Shown one piece after another: positions 1-6,002 of a stretch of DNA of 7,430 bases (positions are counted from its first letter, which is position 1; every line of letters starts with the position of its first letter). The translations under genes were made by a program, and so were the position numbers. Origin of the DNA: Candidatus Methanophagales archaeon (lineage in GTDB: Archaea; Halobacteriota; Syntropharchaeia; Alkanophagales; Methanospirareceae); contig JAUWVD010000053.1 in assembly GCA_030617585.1 (NCBI GenBank), forward strand, positions 1 to 7,430, given 5' to 3'. The notes below the pieces were generated by a model. The model saw only the letters and a program-made list of their open reading frames with translations. It did not search any database and was not told the origin of the DNA.

Positions 1-1303
1 CAATGACATCTTTACCAAAATACGTAGAAATGATCTCAGATGCGCACTTCTCAAAATTCGTTGTGAAAAGCAAGCATTTACCATCTCGAAGCCTTGCATT
101 TTTTCGATTTTCTGCGTGGGGATTTACTGTTACCTCGTTCCCGTCGTTGATTATCACAAAATAATCAGAAACTCCGCGGATCGCCTCCTTTATTTCTTTC
201 TCCAAACTCTCCAGAGTTCCGTTACCTGTCTGCGAAGACAAGATCTCAGCGACTTTTATCTCGGCGATACCAATCTTTTTCAATCGTGTCGTGCGTTCTA
301 TCTCAAGATCGCTGTGATTGAAGCAAATAATTGCCCTGCCTGGAATGCCAAACAGAGATGTAGTGACATCTTCGTAATAGATTAGACCTAAGGGACGAAT
401 CAACTCATTTTCTTCTGATATGTCGCGCATTACAAGCTCTTTAGCCTCATTGGACGTTAAAGGGATGCCGGCAATTATTTTCAGATTATCTCCATTCAGC
501 TTTAGTAAATTATTCTTTGACGCCATCCCACGATCCATGACTATCGCATCAATGCTGAGATTTACCCGTTTAACATCGGCAATAAGTTGTTCTACCGTCC
601 TCACATCGGTTATATTTCCCTCATACGTTCTGAAAAGGACGGGTAAACCTTTGTTCTTTGTTGCGACCAATCCAATGTTTATCTGAGGTAAGCTGTTATC
701 ATCACGACTGTACCCGAGTCGCGCTTTAGGCAATTTTGTCGAATAAAAATAAGTGGACGTGATGTCATAGATCAATGTAGACGATTCCGCTTCAAGATGC
801 TTTATTTTGTTGAACAGCTCAATGCACACGTCAACGATACCTTCTGGGCCTATTTTACCACAGGTCTTCATTACTGCACCAAGATTGGTGGAGTTTAGTT
901 TATCGGGCGTGATGCCCGTGAGTTCTTCCAATGCTGTATCCTGATACCATTTGGAAAACTGGTTGAGAGTTTCTCTGTCAATTATATGGTTGATTGCAAG
1001 TGATGCAAAAACTTCGCCCACTGGCAGTCCTCTTCTTGGAATCAATCCGTTTAATAGCTCGATAAGTCCGTATTGCTTGAATAAATCGAAAAGAACTGTT
1101 ATGTCTCCATATCTTACCGATTTCGTAATCACAAACTCTTTAAAGCGTTTTTTCGGAGGAATTATCTGCTTTTCTCCATTTATTGTCTCTTCTATACCTA
1201 AATAGCGGGTGTTACGGTGCTTGACTTTGCCTGTACTATCCCTGTAGTTCTCCCGCTCATACACATATACCCGCGACCCTTGCCTTATTCTTGTTTTTGC
1301 CAT
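1..1303 (-). CDS. IS4-superfamily (IS1634-like) transposase, C-terminus beyond window
   Basis: A DDE transposase that would cut and rejoin the ends of its own insertion sequence. The minus strand is open from the ATG at 1303 to the window edge, giving 434 complete codons with no stop. The N-terminus (MAKTRIRQGSRVYVYE, then a basic stretch ending NTRYLG) matches the opening of IS1634-type transposases. The first catalytic Asp is probably D180 in LIYDITSTYFYS, and the second D257 in IVMDRGMAS. The last residues, STYFGKDVI, fit the Y-(2)-R-(3)-E signature with Lys at the Arg position. The next codon begins with G, so the catalytic Glu probably lies just outside the window. The frame is intact, so the element may be active, but the C-terminus and the distal inverted repeat are not visible. 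It is transcribed in the same direction as aroA upstream. Family assignment is from memory of motifs; the IS4-type fold is firmer than the subgroup. Confidence 0.88.
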   Translation of the reverse strand, partial: MAKTRIRQGSRVYVYERENYRDSTGKVKHRNTRYLGIEETINGEKQIIPPKKRFKEFVITKSVRYGDITVLFDLFKQYGLIELLNGLIPRRGLPVGEVFASLAINHIIDRETLNQFSKWYQDTALEELTGITPDKLNSTNLGAVMKTCGKIGPEGIVDVCIELFNKIKHLEAESSTLIYDITSTYFYSTKLPKARLGYSRDDNSLPQINIGLVATKNKGLPVLFRTYEGNITDVRTVEQLIADVKRVNLSIDAIVMDRGMASKNNLLKLNGDNLKIIAGIPLTSNEAKELVMRDISEENELIRPLGLIYYEDVTTSLFGIPGRAIICFNHSDLEIERTTRLKKIGIAEIKVAEILSSQTGNGTLESLEKEIKEAIRGVSDYFVIINDGNEVTVNPHAENRKNARLRDGKCLLFTTNFEKCASEIISTYFGKDVI

Positions 1304-1313
1304 GTGGTCTATA

Positions 1314-1409
1314 TATAGGCTACGAGTATATAAAGCTTTTAACTGATTATGACTGAGTAATGTGCCTTAGATTGCGAGCTATTGAAGTTACGTATTAATG
1401 TAGCCTATA
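1314..1409. repeat. Perfect 10-bp inverted repeat flanking the transposase promoter
   Basis: TATAGGCTAC at 1314-1323 is the exact reverse complement of GTAGCCTATA at 1400-1409. A related AGGCTATA sits at 1424-1431, so TAGCCT (1401-1406) can also pair with AGGCTA (1424-1429). The left arm lies between the TATA box and the ATG. The arms could be a transposase-binding or autoregulatory site, or part of the subterminal region of the insertion sequence. The opposite IS end is outside the window, so the terminal inverted repeat cannot be confirmed. Confidence 0.45.
1326..1340 (-). promoter_or_regulatory. TATA-box promoter of the transposase
   Basis: Read on the minus strand, this is AAAAGCTTTATATAC, a near-consensus archaeal TATA box (TTTATATA at 1334-1327) with an A-rich region upstream. 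Its centre lies about 27 bp before the ATG at 1303, which is the usual TATA-to-start distance in archaea. The transcript would therefore be leaderless or nearly so, and no Shine-Dalgarno sequence is visible before the ATG. The distance and motif are seen; the leaderless mode is inferred. Confidence 0.6.
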
Positions 1410-1442
1410 AAACTTATAATGTCAGGCTATAAGAGCACAACC

Positions 1443-1450
1443 AAAAAAAA
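1443..1450 (-). terminator. Possible T-tract terminator downstream of aroA
   Basis: A run of eight T on the minus strand lies about 83 bp past the aroA stop. Archaeal RNA polymerase commonly terminates at oligo-T tracts without a strong hairpin. No clear stem precedes it, and the run could equally belong to the end region of the insertion sequence. The rest of 1432-1532 holds nothing else that I recognise. Confidence 0.25.
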
Positions 1451-1532
1451 TCGCGCTTATGATTTGAAATTTTCTACACCCACTGGCATCACGTATATCG
1501 GCTTATGCCTTTCGGGAAGACTCAAAACATGT

Positions 1533-2825
1533 TCACTTTATATTTATATCTGCCCCTAACCCGAGCATATCATCAAAGAAAGAAGGATACGATATTTTAG
1601 CACATTCTACATCCTCTATAACCGTTTCTCCACGTGCAGAGAGAGCGGCGATAGTTAAAGCCATTGCCAATCGGTGATCATCGTGTGAATATACTTTCGC
1701 TGCTTTTAAATCGGTCTTCCCTTCTATTACTAATCCGTCTTCCTTCTCCTCTATCCCCGCACCCATCTTCTTCAACTCTTCTGTTATCAGCTTCAATCTA
1801 TCTGTCTCTTTATATCTCAAATGTGATACACCGGTTATCTCAGTAATACCATCGGCAACAGCCGCTAATACCGCTACAGTTGGCACTAGGTCCGGATTCG
1901 CTCGCATATCCACTTGTATCCCTTTTAGAGTCTCTGTAGCGCCTTTTACCGCTACAATCCCGCTCTCCACATCCCACCTTACGTCTGCACCCATCTCTTT
2001 TAATATCGCCACTATCCTGGAATCACCCTGTGCAGACGGGAACAAATTCCTCATTTTTAGCTTTGAATCAGTGATTACTGCTGCTGCTAAGGGATAGGAA
2101 GCGGAAGAGAAATCGCCGGGTACCGTAAACCGCTGTAACTCATAGCTTTGCCCGCCTTCTACATGAAACGAATAATCAGCGGCAGAGTGAGAAAAAGGGA
2201 TCTTGAGTCCTGCCTTCTCTAATACCTCTATTGTCACTTCCACGTACGGCACAGAGGCAAGATTATTTGCTGTGATGTAAGTGTCCTTCTCCGCAAACGG
2301 GCACGCGATAAGCAAAGCGGATATGAACTGGGAGCTGATGGATGTATCTATCGTTGTTTCACCTCCCTTTAGCCTGCCTTTTACCACTATTGGCGCTGTT
2401 CCATCACCTTTTGTACTGAAAGCTTCTGAACCAAGCTCGTTTAGCGATCCAAGCAGAGGCAAATTCGGTCGCTTTCTCAACGATGCATCGCCTGTTAGAA
2501 CCGCCGCGCCTTCGCATAAACCAGATATAGCAGTGAAGAATCTTAATGTAGTGCCCGAGTTCTCGGCGTTTAGCACGTCTTCCGGCGTTCTCGGACTACC
2601 ATCTGTGCCTTCTACCGTTATTTTCCTCGTTTGCTCTACATCTATAGCAGCACCTAAAGACATAGCGGCGTTAATTGTAGCTCTTGTATCGTCAGAGATA
2701 AGAGGATAAAGTATTTCACTCCTTTTTGCCAGTGCGGCTATTGCAATAGCCCTATGAGTATAGCTTTTAGAAGGCGGCGCATTTATTTCGCCTTTTAGCC
2801 CGGATCTCCGCACCGTTGCTTTCAT
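1533..2825 (-). CDS. aroA: 3-phosphoshikimate 1-carboxyvinyltransferase (EPSP synthase)
   Basis: Transfers the enolpyruvyl group of phosphoenolpyruvate to shikimate 3-phosphate, the sixth step of the cytosolic shikimate pathway to chorismate. The 430 residues match the family's usual length, so the gene looks complete. The N-terminal PPSKSYTHR (17-25) supplies the Lys-Ser-Arg substrate contacts. NSGTTLRF (89-96) and GDASLRKRP (112-120) are the two PEP-site signatures. SSQ (164-166) contacts shikimate 3-phosphate. D312, the E340/R343 pair in RYKETDRL, and H384-R385 in DHRLAMA align with E. coli D313, E341, R344, H385 and R386. The stop is TGA. It lies 64 bp downstream of argG on the same strand, so the two may be co-transcribed, although a possible TATA box lies in the gap. 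The ATG at 2825 has no good ribosome-binding site. Confidence 0.97.
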   Translation of the reverse strand: MKATVRRSGLKGEINAPPSKSYTHRAIAIAALAKRSEILYPLISDDTRATINAAMSLGAAIDVEQTRKITVEGTDGSPRTPEDVLNAENSGTTLRFFTAISGLCEGAAVLTGDASLRKRPNLPLLGSLNELGSEAFSTKGDGTAPIVVKGRLKGGETTIDTSISSQFISALLIACPFAEKDTYITANNLASVPYVEVTIEVLEKAGLKIPFSHSAADYSFHVEGGQSYELQRFTVPGDFSSASYPLAAAVITDSKLKMRNLFPSAQGDSRIVAILKEMGADVRWDVESGIVAVKGATETLKGIQVDMRANPDLVPTVAVLAAVADGITEITGVSHLRYKETDRLKLITEELKKMGAGIEEKEDGLVIEGKTDLKAAKVYSHDDHRLAMALTIAALSARGETVIEDVECAKISYPSFFDDMLGLGADINIK

Positions 2826-2858
2826 GGCTTTTTATGAATGAAACTAGCTATTTACTCC

Positions 2859-2872
2859 TTTTTATAGCAACT
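2859..2872 (-). promoter_or_regulatory. Possible TATA box for aroA
   Basis: On the minus strand the argG-aroA gap contains TATAAAAA (2866-2859), centred about 37 bp before the aroA ATG. Initiation about 25 bp downstream would leave a leader of roughly 10 nt. This would let aroA be transcribed independently of argG. The gap is AT-rich, so a chance match is quite possible. Confidence 0.3.
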
Positions 2873-2889
2873 ACAAAATTACACAGGTT

Positions 2890-4065
2890 TTATTTGGAAT
2901 ATCGCTTCCAGAAGACACTCGACTGAAAGCCGTGATACAGCGAGAACCCTTCCGCACCGCTTTGCTCTTGTTTCGCATCGAACGAGACGTCCTTAGAATA
3001 TAATGCGTTTGGTGATTCTCTTCCTATTACTCTTGCGACGCCATTTTCCAATTTCATATGCACTGTGCCATTTACCCGCTCCTGTGTCTTATCCACAAAG
3101 GCATTAAGCGCCTCAAAAAGTGGGTCCATAACCAGGCCCTGATAGACCAGCTCACTCCACGTTTTATCAACAAAATCCTTGAACTTTAGTTCATGTCTTG
3201 TCAAAACGAGCTGCTCGAGATCTCGATGCGCTTCTAACAATATAGTGGCTGCCGGATGCTCGTAGATCTCCCGTGACTTGTAGCCAAGGACTCTATCCTC
3301 GATCATATCCGTTCTGCCAATGCCGTGCTTGCCACCCACATCATTCATCTTTTTTATCAGCGAAATGCCGTCCATATCCATACCATTCAGCGAGACGGGT
3401 ACACCATACTCAAACATGATTTCCATAATCGCTGCTTCTTTGGACGCATTAGCATTAGCCACAGCGGCAGTCCATTTGTATATCTCTTCCGGCGGGAAGA
3501 AAGAAGGGTCTTCTAACTCGCTACCTTCTATGCTCCTGCCCCAGATATTCTCATCCAGACTCCATCTCTTCTCGGATTCAAATGAAATGCCATGTTCTGA
3601 TGCATATAGCTTCTCTTCTTCCCGCGTTAGGCTCATTTCCCTCACTGGCGCTATTACTTCCAGGCCCGAAGTCCTGAACACAGCGTCAAACCTGAGCTGG
3701 TCGTTACCTTTCCCTGTGCAGCCATGAGCGACCGCATCTGCTGCTTCTTCTTTCGCAACTTCTACCACTTTCTTCGCTATCAACGGTCTCGCAATTGCCG
3801 TTCCAAGCACGTAGCCCTCATAGTTGCCGTTTGCCTTTATCAAAGGGAAGATATAATCCTGCACGAATTCGGCCTTTGCATCTATAAGCTTATAAAGATC
3901 ACTTAGCTCCTCGCCCCTTTCCGTAGCTTCTTTTAGGTCCTCTTCCGGCTGCCCTACATCCACTATTACTGCAATCACTTCATCGTAACCATAATGCTCT
4001 TTAAGCAGAGGAATGCAGATAGAAGTGTCCAATCCGCCGGAATAAGCAAGTACAACTTTCTTCAT
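2890..4065 (-). CDS. argG: Argininosuccinate synthase
   Basis: Condenses citrulline and aspartate with ATP to give argininosuccinate, AMP and pyrophosphate, the penultimate step of arginine synthesis. The 391 residues are close to the family's usual ~400. AYSGGLDTS (7-15) is the N-type ATP-pyrophosphatase P-loop. HGCTGKGNDQLRFD (114-127) is the citrulline/aspartate-binding signature. ENIWGRSIEG (172-181) and GIGRTDMIEDRVLGYKSREIYEHPA (248-272) are further invariant blocks. The start is fixed by the ATGA shared with the upstream flavin reductase-like gene (4062-4065), which suggests translational coupling; no independent Shine-Dalgarno is obvious. The stop is TAA. aroA follows on the same strand. 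No key residue is missing and the reading frame is clean. Confidence 0.98.
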   Translation of the reverse strand: MKKVVLAYSGGLDTSICIPLLKEHYGYDEVIAVIVDVGQPEEDLKEATERGEELSDLYKLIDAKAEFVQDYIFPLIKANGNYEGYVLGTAIARPLIAKKVVEVAKEEAADAVAHGCTGKGNDQLRFDAVFRTSGLEVIAPVREMSLTREEEKLYASEHGISFESEKRWSLDENIWGRSIEGSELEDPSFFPPEEIYKWTAAVANANASKEAAIMEIMFEYGVPVSLNGMDMDGISLIKKMNDVGGKHGIGRTDMIEDRVLGYKSREIYEHPAATILLEAHRDLEQLVLTRHELKFKDFVDKTWSELVYQGLVMDPLFEALNAFVDKTQERVNGTVHMKLENGVARVIGRESPNALYSKDVSFDAKQEQSGAEGFSLYHGFQSSVFWKRYSK

Positions 4066-4607
4066 TTCACTCGCTTATATTTCGCTTCTTTCATATCCAC
4101 GGCAAAAAATTCACCACCTACATGGCATAGCAGTTTCGCTACATCTATCACGCCTTCTTCTTTCCAGAACTCGTCATTTACGCCCACTGCTACGATTTTC
4201 CCCGTTATCCAGATATGGTTGCCCGCTTCAATCTCCTTCTCTAACTTGCACTCCAGCCATCCAGCAGCCTCTTTTATTCGCGGGGGCGTCACAACCTTCG
4301 CCTTCTCTTCTGTTAGTCCTGCATGCACTATCTCATTATCTTCATATGGATAATCCGTTTCCAAAACGTGCATCTGCTCTCCAAGGTCCTTACCCGCCAC
4401 GTTCACCACGAACTCGCTATTTTCTCTGATGTTCTTCAATGTATCATGCATTGGATCGCACGAGAAACCATATAAGGGCGGTTCGAAGCTTACCGGCGAA
4501 TTGAAGCTAAACGGTGCTGCATTTGCTATCCCTCTTTCGGATACTGTCGTAATGATCACCACAGGCCGAACGAACAATTTCGGATATGCTTTTACTTCTA
4601 GTTCCAT
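4062..4607 (-). CDS. Flavin reductase-like FMN-binding split-barrel protein
   Basis: A 181-residue single-domain protein of the flavin reductase-like (DIM6/NTAB, flavoredoxin) family, which bind FMN in a split beta-barrel and act as flavin reductases or small electron carriers. Diagnostic features are the N-terminal RPVVIITTVSERGIANAAPFS region (about 15-35), then PVSFEPPLYGFSC with a conserved Pro pair, and the DTLKNIRENSEFVVNV segment (about 55-70) typical of the FMN phosphate-binding half. The C-terminal half contains W-x-E-C-K-L and a GNHIWITGKIVAV strand. No signal peptide or membrane segment is present, so it should be cytosolic. GGAG at 4619-4616 with an 8-nt spacer supports the ATG at 4607. 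The ATGA overlap with argG implies co-expression, but no direct role in arginine synthesis is known to me, and the true electron donor and acceptor cannot be told from sequence. Confidence 0.88.
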   Translation of the reverse strand: MELEVKAYPKLFVRPVVIITTVSERGIANAAPFSFNSPVSFEPPLYGFSCDPMHDTLKNIRENSEFVVNVAGKDLGEQMHVLETDYPYEDNEIVHAGLTEEKAKVVTPPRIKEAAGWLECKLEKEIEAGNHIWITGKIVAVGVNDEFWKEEGVIDVAKLLCHVGGEFFAVDMKEAKYKRVK

Positions 4608-4615
4608 CTTTTTGT

Positions 4616-4619
4616 CTCC
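4616..4619 (-). promoter_or_regulatory. Shine-Dalgarno site of the flavin reductase-like gene
   Basis: GGAG on the minus strand, 8 nt before the ATG at 4607. It is the clearest ribosome-binding site in this minus-strand cluster and supports the chosen start. An AT-rich TTTTAAAA (about 4671-4678) lies some 65-70 bp upstream of the ATG and could be the TATA box of the flavin reductase-argG unit. Confidence 0.5.
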
Positions 4620-4698
4620 AACATTTTCTTTTTAATGGTATATACAGGATAATATTTCTTTGCTAAAGCTTTTAAAACTTTTTGAAAGAAAGCATTTT

Positions 4699-4722
4699 AG
4701 CCACAGATCACACAGATTTTTA
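4699..4722. repeat. Intergenic element with CACAGAT direct repeat
   Basis: CACAGAT occurs at 4702-4708 and again at 4711-4717, inside the string GCCACAGATCACACAGAT. It lies in the 138-bp gap between the L10e and flavin reductase-like genes. Strings of this kind (CCACAGATtACACAGATT) are, from my memory, often seen as dispersed intergenic repeats in archaeal and environmental bacterial genomes. Only one copy is in the window, so dispersed status is inferred. It could also sit in the 3' untranslated region of L10e. Confidence 0.4.
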
Positions 4723-4745
4723 CGTTATTTATAATTCTATTTAAT

Positions 4746-5267
4746 TTACCGCGCTAATAAATCCTCGCCTTTATCTACTACGATCTTGCATGGTGTGGGT
4801 AACTTATGACCTGCCCGTTTCAAAGCTTCCTTTGCATCTTTGACATCCTGAGCCTCTACACTGACACTAACTAGCTTTTGCCCGCGCTTCACCCTCGCTG
4901 CTGTGCCTATCGGTCGCCCAAATGCGTGCCGCATACCACTTGAGATCCGGTCCGCACCAGCGCCAACCGCTAATTTGTTCTCTCTCAGCACGTGATGCGG
5001 ATACACCCGTATCTTCAAGTAGAAATTAGTTCGCCCTATGCCCTGTACTAGGAATCTATTAGAAAATATCCTCGCCGCTTCTAATGCGTTATGCCTTATC
5101 TGACATGCTTCCTTTGCAACTAAGGATAAAGAAACCGGAAACTCTCTGCTGAGGTTACCCATATCGAAAATGGTTATCTTGCTCCCTGGTATTCCACCCA
5201 TGTATTTCTTTCGCACATTTGCAGCTCCTGTCACCTTAGTGTACATTCGCGCTGGCTTATTTCCCAT
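4746..5267 (-). CDS. rpl10e: 50S ribosomal protein L10e (uL16 family)
   Basis: Large-subunit protein of the archaeal/eukaryotic L10e (uL16) family, located at the base of the central protuberance near the A-site tRNA. The 173 residues are the usual archaeal length. Recognisable blocks are KPARMYTKV near the N-terminus, KYMGGIPGSKITIFDMGN (about 22-39), an internal YLKIRVYPHHVLRENK, then GADRISSGMRHAFGRPIGTAARV, the long basic loop/helix that reaches toward the peptidyl-transferase region, and a C-terminal LPTPCKI. This family is the strongest single marker that the DNA is archaeal. The stop is TAA at the expected family length. It lies 62 bp downstream of signal peptidase on the same strand. 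The ATG at 5267 is preceded by GGGAG 12 nt away, a rather long spacing. Confidence 0.97.
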   Translation of the reverse strand: MGNKPARMYTKVTGAANVRKKYMGGIPGSKITIFDMGNLSREFPVSLSLVAKEACQIRHNALEAARIFSNRFLVQGIGRTNFYLKIRVYPHHVLRENKLAVGAGADRISSGMRHAFGRPIGTAARVKRGQKLVSVSVEAQDVKDAKEALKRAGHKLPTPCKIVVDKGEDLLAR

Positions 5268-5279
5268 ACTACTCTATTA

Positions 5280-5298
5280 CTCCCTATATACATAAAAA
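5280..5298 (-). promoter_or_regulatory. Possible promoter/RBS region of the L10e gene
   Basis: The minus strand carries TTTTTATG (5298-5291), centred about 27 bp before the ATG, followed by GGGAG (5284-5280), 12 nt before it. If the TATA-like box is used, the transcript would be leaderless and the GGGAG would not be transcribed. If L10e is read through from signal peptidase, GGGAG could serve as a distant ribosome-binding site. The sequence does not decide between these. Confidence 0.25.
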
Positions 5299-5329
5299 CC
5301 CTTATTCAACATAAACATCACAAAACGTT

Positions 5330-5869
5330 TTAAAACCATTCTTTGAGAATAGAAGGATTTTTCAATATAAGAGACGGATACCCTAAGTAAGGGGCCCTTG
5401 CCTTCGCTATTGCTACAATCCATTCGGGTTTCACTGGCTGCAGATTTGGCTGGTCATAGCCGACGTTATTATCGCCTTTGGTTATGTAACCTTCGTGAGG
5501 GGCCGGTCTCCCATTTGGCATCTGCCCTTCTTCCTCCACCCAATACATCGTCCGATGTATTATCGGTGTCGTCGAGGAAAGACCATTTGGACGATATATA
5601 ATCACATCTCCGTAACCGTTGAATGACTCATAATCAGCCAATTTACCTTCTTCGCATGTTATAATGTCTGTGCGTTGCGGTGCCTGCACGAAGATCAAAT
5701 CGCCCACCTTCATATTTGGTATCATACTGCCCGATTCGACTGCGAACCCAATATGCCATGTCCCCGTAGCCGCATATGCAACCACAATTATTATCGCAAC
5801 GATTATTAACGCCTCAGCCAAACTTTTACCCGTTTCTATCAATGCTTTTTTCATATTTGCTCTTGCCAC
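5330..5869 (-). CDS. Signal peptidase I, archaeal Ser-His-Asp type
   Basis: Membrane-bound serine protease that removes signal peptides from exported preproteins on the outer face of the membrane. One hydrophobic segment (about residues 18-36) anchors the N-terminus. Catalytic Ser is S48 in ESGSMIP. H105 in PIIHRTMY replaces the bacterial general-base Lys, as in archaeal and ER (Sec11) enzymes. D133 of TKGDNN and D139 have the same 6-residue spacing as Asp142 and Asp148 in the Methanococcus voltae enzyme. GDVIIYRP (87-94) is the conserved box before the His. Length 179 aa is normal for this type, with no second membrane segment at the C-terminus. The longest start is GTG at 5869, which lies in AGGTGG. 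An in-frame ATG at 5854 (residue 6), with AGGTG acting as its Shine-Dalgarno, is a good alternative. L10e follows 62 bp downstream on the same strand. Confidence 0.93.
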   Translation of the reverse strand: MARANMKKALIETGKSLAEALIIVAIIIVVAYAATGTWHIGFAVESGSMIPNMKVGDLIFVQAPQRTDIITCEEGKLADYESFNGYGDVIIYRPNGLSSTTPIIHRTMYWVEEEGQMPNGRPAPHEGYITKGDNNVGYDQPNLQPVKPEWIVAIAKARAPYLGYPSLILKNPSILKEWF

Positions 5870-5908
5870 CTATAACTAGTACTCAAAGTTAAGTTATATC
5901 TCTAGTGT

Positions 5909-5937
5909 CTTTTTAAAAAGAAAAACCTTTTTCTTTT
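5909..5937. promoter_or_regulatory. Nested palindromes in the divergent promoter region, possible operator
   Basis: AAAAGAAAAA (5916-5925) and TTTTTCTTTT (5928-5937) form a perfect 10-bp inverted repeat around CC. It overlaps a 12-bp perfect palindrome, CTTTTTAAAAAG (5909-5920). The latter can act as the TATA box of the signal peptidase gene on the minus strand, since its centre is about 45 bp before the GTG and 60 bp before the alternative ATG. Located between two divergent genes, the dyad could bind a regulator. Homopurine/homopyrimidine bias may also produce it by chance. Confidence 0.4.
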
Positions 5938-5960
5938 GTAAACCTTTCCTATCTAATAAA

Positions 5961-5976
5961 GGTCCGATATATTTTA
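5961..5976 (+). promoter_or_regulatory. TATA-box promoter of the deacetylase-purF unit
   Basis: ATATATTTTA (5967-5976) preceded by GGTCCGA, a plausible BRE plus TATA box. The TATA centre is about 32 bp before the ATG at 6003, so the leader would be only a few nucleotides. The bases before the ATG (GAGAGAGACAAG) lack a clear Shine-Dalgarno sequence, which agrees with a very short leader. Confidence 0.45.
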
Positions 5977-6002
5977 GTTGCAATTAAAAAGAGAGAGACA
6001 AG

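Noticed and set aside
116..1205. Three plus-strand frames of 84-89 codons across the left end
   Set aside because: All are antisense to the continuous transposase frame and have no recognisable domains or ribosome-binding sites.
1331..1342. 12-mer TAAAGCTTTTAA shared with 4664-4675
   Set aside because: Both copies lie in AT-rich promoter regions and are largely palindromic; a chance match is likely and no longer homology surrounds them.
1496..1516. Short GGC-TTAT-GCC hairpin as an aroA terminator
   Set aside because: The stem is only 3 bp and no T-tract follows it on the minus strand; too weak to call.
2281..2709. Plus-strand open frame of 142 codons inside aroA
   Set aside because: It lies opposite a complete, well-conserved EPSP synthase and its translation resembles no protein family that I recognise; it is a shadow frame.
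3320..3727. Plus-strand open frames inside argG
   Set aside because: They lie antisense to conserved argG motifs and have low-complexity Ser-rich translations typical of shadow frames.
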